In this document: piece after piece, positions 35,445 to 45,572 of the stretch | Numbering within the stretch: position 1 is the first letter of the stretch | Layout: each line of letters opens with the position of its first letter | Source of the DNA: Diplosphaera chodatii | Lineage: Eukaryota; Chlorophyta; Trebouxiophyceae; Prasiolales; Stichococcaceae | Assembly (NCBI GenBank): GCA_032358165.1 | Contig: JAALGY010000057.1 | Location: 2,046,001 to 2,110,000, forward strand | Reading direction: 5' to 3' | Length of the DNA: 64,000 nt | The notes under the pieces: generated by a model | The model's input: only the letters and a program-made list of their open reading frames with translations | What the model was told of the DNA's origin: nothing | Database searches by the model: none | Translations under genes and position numbers: made by a program

Positions 35445-38400
35445 CTACAAGCCAACATGGTACGATCGGCCCGCCACGTTGTGGATGTGCGTTGGCGTTG
35501 GTGCTGCCACCGCCCACTCATACCACACCTTCTGTGGCCCCACACACCGCCACATGTGCACCTCCAAGTCCTGCGACGACACACAGTCGAGTTTCAGTCG
35601 GTGTTTGTGCCTACTCAGCCCACTATGCTGCTGTCACCTCAGCTATACGTGGTGACCAAGCCTGTCTAAGCTGCCATGGCGGTTGATGGACAGCATCCAG
35701 ACATATTCTCCACATGCATGCTCTGTTTCAGGTCTGATGTTGATGTGAGCACCAAGCTTGCACACCTCGCCAGCCGCGAGGTGGACGGGGGTCTGCAGCG
35801 GAAAGAAGATCGGAAACCAGCTGAACATGTCGGGCGTGTGTGTGGGCGGGTGGATGCTGAGCGTCACGTCCCCGTACAGCTGAGCATCAAAGTAGCCAGC
35901 AAAGCCGTGGCACACCGCTGCAGGTGCGCCGGGCCGCGCGAAGTGCAGCTTGATGTACCTGCAAAGGCAGCCCAGCACACGGACTATGTTGAGTCGACAG
36001 AGCATTGGTCTCATGTCGAGGCCTGCCCATGCCGCATGACGGTGCCAAAGTGAGCTCTCTGAGATGTGGTGCTGGATATGCACCTGGTGTTGTCTATCAC
36101 AGCGTCACGGTTCGGGTGCTGGAAGGTGAAGACATCCTGCATGCCAATCGCAACGACCTGAAGTCGTCCACGTGCTTCACTGTCTCAAGGACGGTTTGTC
36201 TACATGCCAGAATCGCATTGCAGTAAACGAGTTGGCGAGTCGCGTTGCAGTAAACGAGTTGGCGATGGCGAACAGTTTGCCTGTGCACTGATGGACAGGA
36301 GCCCACCTGCGTGTTGGCAAGCGGGTTGAAGCGGTGCAACTTGACCACGAACGGCGTCTCAAAGTGCTCCAGGTCGTCATACGCCTGCACAGGCACAGCT
36401 GGAAGGCTGGCTGCGGGCACTGACAAGGTTCCCATTGTATCTTAGCAATAGATGTCTGTGAGCAGCCGCCGATGCCACAGAGAGGTTGTGTGCAGGCTGT
36501 CTTGCAACTCTGTTTCGAACACGGCTGTGTGACAGTGGCGCAGCCGGTTGTTGCTGCTGCAGCCCCACCTTGACATCCGACCACACTCGGAACGCAGCAA
36601 TCGGCTGCAGCTGGCTGGTGTACGCGGTGGGGATGCTGATGCCATCGGGCTTCAGGAACCGCTGCGCGCCGTCCAGGCACTCTGGCGACAGCTCGTTGTC
36701 GCCAAATGAGCCCTGCAGGAGGGTGGACATTGGCCTGGAGATTTATTGCAGAAACAAGGAAATGGGCATCATACGGGAATCATCAGACACAGAGACGCCC
36801 ACAATCAGTAGCCTGTGTCTGGATGCAACCACTGACCAGCAGCTCCGAGACCAGGATGTCTGCGGGGGCTGGCGCCTGCCAAGCGCGCATGTCCGCCGGC
36901 ACAATGGTCACACGGTCCTCCCACCTGCAGGTGTGTGTTAGCCGAAACGTCATCAGCTAACAGCACTTCATGTCAACAGGCATAACATCAGCCCGTTGAC
37001 AAGGTGGCCTCGATGCATGCTGCATGGAACTGGTGTACAGGCAACCCAGGAATCACAGTGCACACACACTTGCTCACCCCTCAGCAGCCACCAGCGCCCA
37101 GAGGTGCACCACCGCATTGACGTTCTTCTCGACGGCCCACACGCGCACCCGCCGCCGCGTCGCCTGCGCAGCGTTGAGCGTCGCGCGCACCAGCGGCCCC
37201 CGGCCGGCGCCCACCACTATGACAACCACCTGGTGTGCGAACAGCTGCATGGCGTCAGGCCATCTGGGAGCTGGGTTGTGATGTGTTGCGTCCTGCCCAA
37301 TATTGGACTGCTGCTCCGCTGCAACCGTTGAACTGCTTTACACACGAGTCTTCCGCAGCCCTGGTGGCAGGAATGTGCAACTGCACAACTGCACGCACAC
37401 CCCAGCGCCGCATACACACCGCCGCAACATGTCTCAGCGTTCTCACGAGGTTTCTGGATGACATTTGAGGCACCAGGCACGGTCACCTCTGTGGTAGCTG
37501 CCTCCGCGTCGGGGACACGGGCCAACAGTGCCGCCTGGATTGCCAGCTGGTACTGCTCGTACTTGCGGCTGTCACGCTCAAACGTCTCGTAGGTTGTCGA
37601 TTCCAGGTTGTCCTGCAGCGGCTGCAGCGGCGACTGCAGCCGCAATATAGTTTGTCAACTGAGACACAGGGTGGGACGTCCTTGTAGCATAGGTTGGCGC
37701 ATGCGCAGCCCTCTGTTGCTGAGGCATGGCACATCATGCAGCGAACAGACCGGATCGGGCGAGCAGTGGGCTGTACCCGCTGGGAAAGGCTGTCCGAATC
37801 AGTGTACCTGCAGGAAGTCGCGGTAGCTGCGCTCCAGCTCCTCGTTTGTTGACAGCGCCGGCAGCTTGCGGAACAGGTACGACAGATACTCCCAGTGCAG
37901 CCGCATTGGGTGGCCCAGCTCCTGCAAGTGCGACGACACACCGACACCAGCTCAGCTGCCGTTGCAGCTGCAGGGCGCGTGACAGTTAGCAATACGCAGG
38001 TTCTTGTCTCGGCACATTCTGGTGATCAACACGAGCTGGTGCACTGGTGGGACACAGCACACTGGGGCTGTACCTGCTGAGGTGTGGGCTGCAGGGCGCT
38101 CTCTGCTGGTGTGGGGTCTGCAGCCGATTCGCCACCAGCCAGGTCATTCGTCAGCAAAACCTGCAAATCAGATCCACGTTGGCCCAGGTCAGTGCTTGCA
38201 GGCCACCTCGCTGCTCCTGCCAATTCTTGACAACCGCACTTGCGATGAGGCCAACAATATGGAGTGGTCAAGCCAGGACTGTGGCCTACCTGGACGCCCA
38301 GCTGCAAGAACCGGCCGACCAGCTCCTGCTGCGCCTTTGGCAGCACCGGGAAGCCCTTGCGGTTGCGGATGAAGATGCTCGTGGGCAGCGCGAGTGCCTT

Positions 38401-40017
38401 GACTGGCTCACCCAGCCACCGCTCGATTTCGCTGTCTGACGGCAGCTCCTCCGGCAACTGCAACGATGATGCAGATCACGTAAGGCTTCTGCAGGTGGTA
38501 TCCAGTGCCGCTTATCCCGCCACGTGCGACGCGGCTGGCCGACTGATGGCCACTGCAGACAACACGGAGTTGCAGCTCCGCATCTACATTTGCACAGCAT
38601 ATTTCCTCGTGCTGTCGAGGACATCGGACTCCATGCCGAGCATGCATGTGGCGCCTGCAATGCACGCATCTTGACAGTGTACCTGCAGCAGGATGCCCAG
38701 CCGCGGGTGGAAACCCGACAGCGCCTGCAGCTGGTTCCACATGTGCCCCCAGCTGGCGGCTGGCGACGGACGATGCGGGTCCTGGTGCACGCTGTTTGTC
38801 TGCTGCTGTGGCTGCGGCGCGCTGCTGGCCGCTGTGTCAGCTGTGCGGCTCGCATCAGCTGTGGCACCCCCCTGCGTGTCCATGCTGGCTGCCGAAGATG
38901 CTGGCTGCTGGGGGGCTGACTCCATTGGCACTTGAACCCACAGCGCCATGTTGCTGAGGCCCGCCATGAACTGGACAGCAGCACCACCTCGATGAGCACG
39001 GCACTCCTGTCCTCCCCAAAATATCCTACAGAGTTTGATGATGTTATGCCATGCAACGATCATGCCTTCTTGACGTGACGTTCTGTCATCTCGCGCAGCG
39101 ACAGCAACGACCCACCTGGCCGACAATCCGAGCAAAGTTGGCGTTGCCATCTGTGGGACTGAGCGCTGGCAACACGACTGCCTGTGAGGTAGCACCATCC
39201 TCCAGTAAGACATCAAACGTTCGCAACTTCTGTGCCGCTAGATCACCTATGCGTCGTGCTGTTGCAAGGCCTGCCGTGTTACTCCATGAAATGTAGAGGT
39301 ACGGGGAGCCATCTGGCCATAATACTATCGCAGGCAGGCTGGATGCATGCGCGGGGCAAGTCTGCAGTCACAGGGCGCACCTGCAGGGAGAGGTGCGCAG
39401 CCCAGGCAAGCTCCTGCTGCAGCGCTGCCTCGCTGTCTAGCCGCAGAGCCGGGTCTGCCGCATCTGGGTGCACCCATGGGCTGATCTTGCCCACCACCTG
39501 CATGCATCGCCAGCACATAGTTCTGCCAAATTCCATGTGCACTAGCCGTCCAGATTGGATTCAATTCCACAGTCCGCTCTGCAAACACCCTTATTGCATA
39601 TGAGGCAGTGCATGCACGACGTCTTGCCTGGCTGCTCCACTGCCCAGTCGTCAGCAGGACATCAGCACGGGTGAATGGTGGCCGCAGCTCCCCCTGCGGC
39701 GGTGCCTCGGTGGGTCGCCGCCTATACCGCGGGTGCGTCAGCGGCGCCACCAGGAAGTCGAAGCCACTGGACAGTGTGAGCTGCAGCGGCATGCTGCATG
39801 AGCGTGAGTATCTCTGGCCGCAGCTCATGGGCTGTGCCGCCGCCCTTGTCTGCACTGCTAGCGACAATTGCACTGTGCACGACATAGCAGGCTGTGCATC
39901 TGCTTCTGTGGCCGGAAACAGCAGCACCTCCAGCTGGTCGGCGATGTTCGACGTGAAAGGTATCTCTATGCCCGCATAGCGTGCATCGCCGCAGTCCGTC
40001 CGCTGCCCAAGCGGCAT
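35445..40017 (-). CDS. PRMT5: Protein arginine methyltransferase 5
   Basis: A gene of some 15 exons. The start at 40017 ([20 protein letters not shown]) resembles plant PRMT5, followed by the TIM-barrel part ([60 protein letters not shown]). The catalytic core has [20 protein letters not shown] with the PRMT5-type Phe, motif [14 protein letters not shown], the double-Glu loop [15 protein letters not shown] and [16 protein letters not shown]. The beta-barrel ends with [20 protein letters not shown] and [20 protein letters not shown], finishing RSYHVGL. PRMT5 makes symmetric dimethylarginine on Sm proteins and histones; in plants it affects splicing and the clock. A Gln/Pro/Ala-rich insert (coding about 38735-38935) is unusual. 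Confidence 0.92.
36214..36268. repeat. 27-base tandem duplication in a PRMT5 intron
   Basis: Two copies of cgc(a/g)ttgcagtaaacgagttggcga(gt/tg) lie side by side at 36214-36240 and 36241-36267. They lie between two coding exons, so no protein change is expected. Confidence 0.85.
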
Positions 40018-40260
40018 GCCGAATGGCGAGTGCAACTTCTCAAGCAGAAAGCTGACGTGCGCGTCTACAGGCTCGACTTCAGGATCAGCTGCGTATAGAG
40101 TCAAAGCACTGCTGGGGCACCGGCGTCTGAGCAAGGTGTGGAAGTGTCAGCAGGATCGCCCCTTCAATAGTGTAAATATTACAGCATCATGATTAGGTTC
40201 GTGACACTCAGATTTACACCTTTAGACCTGTACCGAGAGTATTAGCCCGAAGCATGCGTG
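40018..40260. promoter_or_regulatory. Putative bidirectional promoter, PRMT5 / GARP factor
   Basis: Only 243 bases separate the PRMT5 start at 40017 (-) from the GARP factor start at 40261 (+). AT-rich runs such as gtgtaaatattacag (around 40168-40182) are present but I cannot name an element. Confidence 0.45.
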
Positions 40261-41028
40261 ATGTTGAGCCGCCTGCACATGATGTCCGGGCATCTGTACT
40301 GCAACCTCTCGGAGATCGTGATGTCGCAGACACGCAGAGGCCGCAAGCTCGCACCTGTCACAGCTCGCGTGCAACTGCAGCCCATGTCCATGTGTCAGAC
40401 TGCGACCATGGCCATGCATGATCTCGTGCCGCTGGACCAGGCACTGCTGCCCAGCAACCTGGCCATAGCCTTTGGTCTTGAGCAGCCCGAGACAGACGGC
40501 AAGGCGGATTCCAAGCCCTCACAGCTCAGCCTGCTGCCCTCCGGCCATGCTGCGCAGCCCTCGTGGCCGGTGCCGCCTGGCGGCTTTATGCCCATGCCTG
40601 GGGGCATGCCGCAGACTGCACCCGCGCTGCAGACGGGCCAGATGCCGCCCATGACGTACGACCAGCAGCTCAACGGCGCGGCCAATGGGCCACAGCAGCT
40701 GCTGCAAGGGCGCAGCGGCCAACAGAGCGCTCAGCAGGCGTCTGCGGGGCCCCAGCGGACCGCAGGGCAGTCAGCGCCTACAGCGGCAGCCACAGCAGGG
40801 CGGCCAGACAACAGGGACACAGCTGGTGTTGCGATGACGAAGAAGCCGAGAGTGGCATGGACGGCAGAGCTGCACAAGCGATTTGTGGACGCCGTGACGG
40901 AGCTGGGCGTGCACACAGCCGTGCCCAAGGCTATCATGCAGAAAATGAATGTCGAGGGCTTGACAAGGGAGAATGTGGCGAGCCACCTGCAAAAGTACAG
41001 GCTGCAGCTCAAGCGTGAGACCGAGTAG
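40261..41028 (+). CDS. GARP/G2-like Myb transcription factor (LUX/PCL1-type)
   Basis: A single open frame gives 255 aa. The C-terminal DNA-binding domain (residues about 193-250) reads [20 protein letters not shown], then [20 protein letters not shown] and [19 protein letters not shown] at the very end. The 'SHLQKYR' helix and '[18 protein letters not shown]' are the GARP type closest to LUX/PCL1 and the Chlamydomonas ROC clock factors. The middle is rich in Gln, Pro, Met and Ala (residues about 90-180), as in activation or low-complexity regions. The protein ends directly after the domain, whereas land-plant LUX proteins have a C-terminal extension. It probably binds GATWCG-like sites in the nucleus. 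The first ATG is used; an upstream exon cannot be excluded. Confidence 0.85.
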   Translation: MLSRLHMMSGHLYCNLSEIVMSQTRRGRKLAPVTARVQLQPMSMCQTATMAMHDLVPLDQALLPSNLAIAFGLEQPETDGKADSKPSQLSLLPSGHAAQPSWPVPPGGFMPMPGGMPQTAPALQTGQMPPMTYDQQLNGAANGPQQLLQGRSGQQSAQQASAGPQRTAGQSAPTAAATAGRPDNRDTAGVAMTKKPRVAWTAELHKRFVDAVTELGVHTAVPKAIMQKMNVEGLTRENVASHLQKYRLQLKRETE

Positions 41029-41268
41029 TGATAGTTGCCACCTCATATGGAGGAAAGAACAAGGTGCATCGGGAGTGCGGGCGCGAGCTGCGAGAGTGAG
41101 ATCGCTTGTATGTTGATGGGATTGGTGGCACTGGACTGGTTGCAACATTGCCACATTGCAATGGTTATGGTTTTGACCATGTACATTTGGTATGGTTTCC
41201 CTTAATAGACGTTGATGAATTCGCGTGTGTGCATCATGTCATCAAGCAATGGAGAACGATGTAATCTG

Positions 41269-43361
41269 TCATGCAGACACATCCACTTGCGCTGGGCCAC
41301 TGTCTGCAAACAGATCCCCATCTGCTCCTAGCTGCGTGGCTTTCAACTCTAAGTCTATAAGAGTGTCGCTTTTGGCAGCCAACTCGGCAATGGCCACCCG
41401 TCCACGTTGCTTGATGAATGATGCCACTGCTTCCATCTCCCCTCGCGAGATGTAGATGAACTGCATTACAAATGCGTGTTGAGCTTGGCTAGCAGTGCGC
41501 ACAGCGGCAAAACGCCATTGGAACTGGTGTAGAAACGAGCAGCACATCGCTCTATAAGTTGTGACGAGCTTTCACACGCATCTGACCTGCCTGACATTGC
41601 CGAGAGTGCCACCTGCTCACCTTGCCCCGGTCGTCCATGACGCCCGTGAGGCGGCCAGATGCTTCCAGCTCCTGTACACGGGTAATAGCGTCCTGCGTGC
41701 GAAGTCCGAACTCCGCTGCAAGCTCGTCCAGTGCGACCGTCTTGTGCTGCTTGATGTACGCCTCGAACTCTGCCAGCAGAGCCTGCACAAGCATGCCCTC
41801 CATTCCCTTAGTGGTAACTTGACCATCCAGACGGGGTACAGCATCGCAGGAGGAACGGGACAGCTCGGGCGCAGGCACGGAGTTGCATATCGGTGTGGTG
41901 CCATGGTCTGCAGACGAACTGAAATCGTACCTGGGCCTCCTGTGCAGCGTCCTCGCCTGTGCCGCCGCCCTCAACGCTGATCTGGCCAAGCCACTGCTCC
42001 GCCTCCGCCGCGTCAGCTGCATCACGCTCTGCCTGCAAGGCCATGCAGCTGCAGTCACCTCAACTGAATGCCTACAATATGGGACCGGGAGAATACATCT
42101 ACGCATTGGGGTGGTGCCTTCTGAACTGCTGTCTGTCACCTGCAACCGCTCTATCTCCTCCTCGAGCTTTCGCTCCTCAGCCTCCCGAGCGGCCTCCTTG
42201 GCAGCTCGCCGCGCATCATAAGCCTGCACCGACACATGTGTGTCACAATTCGCATCGACAGGTCATCGCTCGGCATGACGTGACCTCTGAGGACCAATGC
42301 CTGGTTGCAGCAGCAGCAGCAGCAGCAGCAGCGGCGGCGGCAAGCGTACGCCTCCTGATGCTGATATGGTATGCTGCCATGGCTTGCACCTGCTGCTTTG
42401 TCTGACGGTTATCCCGTGCTGCGTCCTGCTGAGCTCGGTCGTTGGCACGAGCTGCCGCCCGCGCCTGCCGCCTGTTCTGAGGCTCGGCATCCTCATCTGC
42501 CTCTGACCCGCCCTCCTACAAAAGCACATGTGCTTGTCAATACCCCAACGAGGGACCAGCCCCATCCCTGGTGTGACAATTGGCTGACTTGCTGAACCAT
42601 GTGTTGATGCTGCACACATGTGCACACTAGATTCCAGTTGAGGAACTTCGTGTGTTGGAACTCCTTCACATGGGACGTGCTGCAGCTGCACCTGGCGCAT
42701 GACAGTCCCATGCTACAATAGGGGCAATGAGGATGACCATTCAAGCGTCAACCTTTTTGACGTACAAGCACTGACGTATGGGCGTATGGTGTCTCTCAGC
42801 CTTTTGCTGAAGGCATGTGCACAACCGGCATGTCATGCATACCTCATCCACCCCAATTGACTCTGAAACAGACATGGCGAGCAGAGCAGTCAGCCAGGCC
42901 CGCACCTCGTCCGCCTCACCACCGCTGCCTGCTTCTGCTGCCTCAGCCGTGGCCTGTCGCCGACGCCGCAAGCGCTGCTGCATCCGCTCCGTAGCCGTCT
43001 GCCTCCCACCGCCAGCCCGCTGCTGTGCAGCCTGTACAGCATTGCTGACCCTGGTGGCGCATGAACATGTGCAACCCCGCGAACGCCGGGAAGGTTATAT
43101 GGTGTTGAGGAGCAATGCTCGGCTGTGCGCCGGGACCTGCGCCGATCAGCAAGTGCACAGCTGCCATGCTTGCACGCAATGATCAGGATGCCAGAATCAG
43201 AGGTTGGAGCATACCCGACCGCCGCCATGTTGGGCTGGGGCTCCTGCATCTGCCTCATCAGCAGCACGACGAGAAAGGAGAAGCGCTGCCGCTGCAGCAC
43301 CAACCAGCACGAGCAGCAGCAGCACGCCTGCCCCAGCTGCCAGGAGTACCTGGATATGCAT
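41269..43361 (-). CDS. DDRGK1: DDRGK domain-containing protein 1 (UFMylation adaptor UFBP1)
   Basis: Seven exons (43361-43215, 43031-42906, 42515-42390, 42223-42140, 42032-41931, 41806-41621, 41460-41269) join in phase to 320 aa. Residues 1-30 ([20 protein letters not shown]...) form a signal anchor, followed by a long Arg/Glu/Ala coiled region with [20 protein letters not shown]. The C-terminal winged-helix/PCI part has [39 protein letters not shown], the eponymous DDRGK, and [25 protein letters not shown]1 recruits UFL1 to the ER membrane, where UFM1 is attached to ribosomal protein uL24 during ER-phagy and stalled-translocon repair. The second exon is taken from 43031 because only that acceptor is in phase. 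Confidence 0.92.
42306..42342. repeat. CAG/CGG trinucleotide tract in a DDRGK1 intron
   Basis: A run of nine or so GCA/CAG units followed by four GGC units lies between the exons ending at 42390 and starting at 42223. On the gene strand it is a (CTG)n/(CCG)n tract inside the intron. Confidence 0.9.
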
Positions 43362-44132
43362 GCTGAGTGGCGGATCATGGCTATCAACTTCACATGATGC
43401 ATTAGCAACTGCAGCACTGGCAATGGTCTGCCTCGCATTTGCGGGTCGGACTATACCGAGGAGCTGCTTTGCGTCGCTCCGCCATCAAGATGACTGGCAT
43501 CAGCCATGGTGCGTCAGGCGCACAGCGGCGGCACGTAGGTGCAGCGCCTCACCACGCTATCGGAGAGCTCACACCCATCTATCCTGTGATACGCTGGAAC
43601 ACTGGCTACTCGACAAGCTCAAGCAGGGTTGCAGTGCCTCCTTATGCGTCCGAAGTGCAACGACACTCTATCGCACAATCGCTCTGGTTTTCGGACCCTC
43701 TGCTGCTGCTTCAACGCTGCATGCACGAAGCAGCTGTATGTGTGTGCTGTAGCGTAGATGACGCTGGCTTGTCGATCAACACTCTCATACAGGTGACTGC
43801 AACTGCTGTTGTGGCATGCGGTCGCGGGTTGCATGCACTTTGCAGAAGAGTGATGCACATGTTTGGGCACTAGATGGCACACCCGTTCAGTGCAGGACTG
43901 CATCCTGATGCACAATCGCCTTGCGGCAACGCCACTCCACCCGTGTTGTGGGTTGTTCAGCTTGGAGTATTTACACACTGGTCAGCCCACAATGCACACA
44001 CTGCAAGCTGCCAATCGCTGTCCAAGCCGCTGCCAAAGAGCAGGCCAGAGGCCCTCTGCCGAAAGGGGCTGTCAACCACCGCCAGACTCCACTTGCCCTC
44101 TGTCACCGCCACCAGAGAATGATCAAGAGCGC
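43362..44132. other. Spacer between RPL10A 3' end and DDRGK1 5' end
   Basis: About 770 bases between two minus-strand genes. Several open frames up to 180 codons cross it, the longest continuing into the DDRGK1 first exon in the wrong frame. None has conserved motifs. It presumably holds the DDRGK1 promoter and RPL10A 3' UTR. Confidence 0.5.
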
Positions 44133-44783
44133 CTAGTAGAGCCGCACTGGCTTCCCCATGGAGCTCTTGATGTACAGGCACTTGACGTTCTGCCAGTTCT
44201 TCTTCAGCAGCGACACCAGGAAGTTGATGGCCATCTGTGTGTTGACGTACAGCTCCTTCTCCGCCATGCCGACATGACCAATGGCGACACCCAGGCACAG
44301 CACCTTCTTCAGCTGGAACTTGATTGAGGCCTTGATCTCCTCGATCTTGCCCTCCAGGTTGTCGTTCTGGCCGATGAGCGTGGGGAACTTGCCCGCCTTG
44401 TTCAGGCCCGGACCCAGGAGACGCGGGATCATCTTGATCACGGAGTCCGACGCGAGGAAGGCAGCGTACTTCTTGGCCAGCTTCTTGACGAGCTTCTTGT
44501 TCTTGTTGAGCTTCTTAAGGTCCTCAACGCTCATCGCATCGACGCCCATGGCCTTGGCCTCCTCGCAATGCCTGTGGTCGCCCAGCACGCACACCTTCAT
44601 CTGCGGCCGCGGCGTGTACGGCAGCTTGACCGTGCCACTGAAGCGCTTGTCCTTCTGCGGGTCATAGTTCTTCAGGCCAATCTGCAGCTCCACCGTCTCC
44701 TTGAACTTGCGCTGCTTGGCCTGCGAGCCCTCGAGGATGGCTGAGAGGCCCTCACGGAGCGTGTCGCCTGTGACCTTGCTCAT
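44133..44783 (-). CDS. RPL10A: 60S ribosomal protein L10a (uL1)
   Basis: A single open frame of 216 aa, the standard eukaryotic length, from [13 protein letters not shown] to GKPVRLY. It holds [40 protein letters not shown] and [20 protein letters not shown], typical of uL1. It forms the L1 stalk that guides deacylated tRNA out of the E site. Codons are strongly biased to C/G-ending forms (AAG, CTG, GAG), as expected of a highly expressed gene. It lacks introns, while most neighbours have many. It is head-to-head with Sec61 gamma, with 297 bases between the start codons. Confidence 0.97.
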   Translation of the reverse strand: MSKVTGDTLREGLSAILEGSQAKQRKFKETVELQIGLKNYDPQKDKRFSGTVKLPYTPRPQMKVCVLGDHRHCEEAKAMGVDAMSVEDLKKLNKNKKLVKKLAKKYAAFLASDSVIKMIPRLLGPGLNKAGKFPTLIGQNDNLEGKIEEIKASIKFQLKKVLCLGVAIGHVGMAEKELYVNTQMAINFLVSLLKKNWQNVKCLYIKSSMGKPVRLY

Positions 44784-45080
44784 GGCTGCCCCGTCGCTGA
44801 CCCCGCAGGCGCAGCCTGCCTACACCAAGAGGGCCTGACACTGCAGGCGCGACTGCAACTTGATGCGGCTGGCAGGAAGCAGGAAAGCAGGAAGGTCACC
44901 TGCCCAGCTAATCACACTAGCTGTGCCAACAGGGCCTACAGGCTACAGCTGTGGTGCGAGTGCCCTCCAATCAGGGACCAGAACTGCAATTCTGCCAGGA
45001 GGCGTCGCACAGGTCAGGACGTTTTGCAAGTGGCTGTCTAGGGTTGCACAGGTGACGCGGCGCTCGTTGCAGTCACAGCA
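44784..45080. promoter_or_regulatory. Putative bidirectional promoter, RPL10A / SEC61G
   Basis: The start codons of these divergent genes are 297 bases apart. Near the SEC61G side, GCAG acceptor-like sites lie just before the ATG (45054-45080), so part may be a 5' UTR intron. No TATA box is evident. Confidence 0.45.
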
Positions 45081-45290
45081 ATGGACAACGTGGTAACGCC
45101 CCTGAAGGAGTTTGGCAAGAATAGCATACGGCTCGTGAAGCGCTGCACAAAGCCAGACCGGAGAGAGTTTAACAAGATCACCATCCGGACGGCTTTGGGG
45201 TTCGTGGTCATGGGGTTCATCGGCTTCTTTGTGAAGCTTGTGTTCATCCCCATCAACCAGATCATCGTGGGCGGCTCAGCGGCAACATAG
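45081..45290 (+). CDS. SEC61G: Protein transport protein Sec61 subunit gamma
   Basis: One exon codes for 69 aa, the usual size. It has the cytosolic amphipathic helix ([20 protein letters not shown], then [15 protein letters not shown]) and one C-terminal TM ([20 protein letters not shown]) ending in IIVGGS. Sec61 gamma (SecE homologue) clamps the Sec61 alpha channel in the ER membrane. An acceptor-like TTGCAG lies ten bases before the ATG, so a 5' UTR intron is possible. Confidence 0.96.
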   Translation: MDNVVTPLKEFGKNSIRLVKRCTKPDRREFNKITIRTALGFVVMGFIGFFVKLVFIPINQIIVGGSAAT

Positions 45291-45572
45291 GACGTCAAGA
45301 TCAGCAGCCGCAGCGCGGGGACCGGTGTGCCGTCTCGCATGATGTGCGCTCGCTGCTGGGTGCAGTCGCTTGCAAGCGTCGCCCACAGCCACTGGTTACG
45401 TGCTGCCACTGGTCTCTCGCTTGCTTGGAACCGGGAGGTGCATGTTCAGGTTAGATGGGTAGTCGCAATAGCTAGCTCTAGATTTGTGTCCGCATAGGAG
45501 TTTTGAGCACTGACCAGAACAACACAGGTAATGAAAGACTGCAGTACAAATGCTGTTAACAGTCGTGGCATA

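Noticed and set aside
42297..42506. Poly-Ser/Gly frame over the CAG tract
   Set aside because: The tract lies inside a DDRGK1 intron, and the frame has no conserved part.
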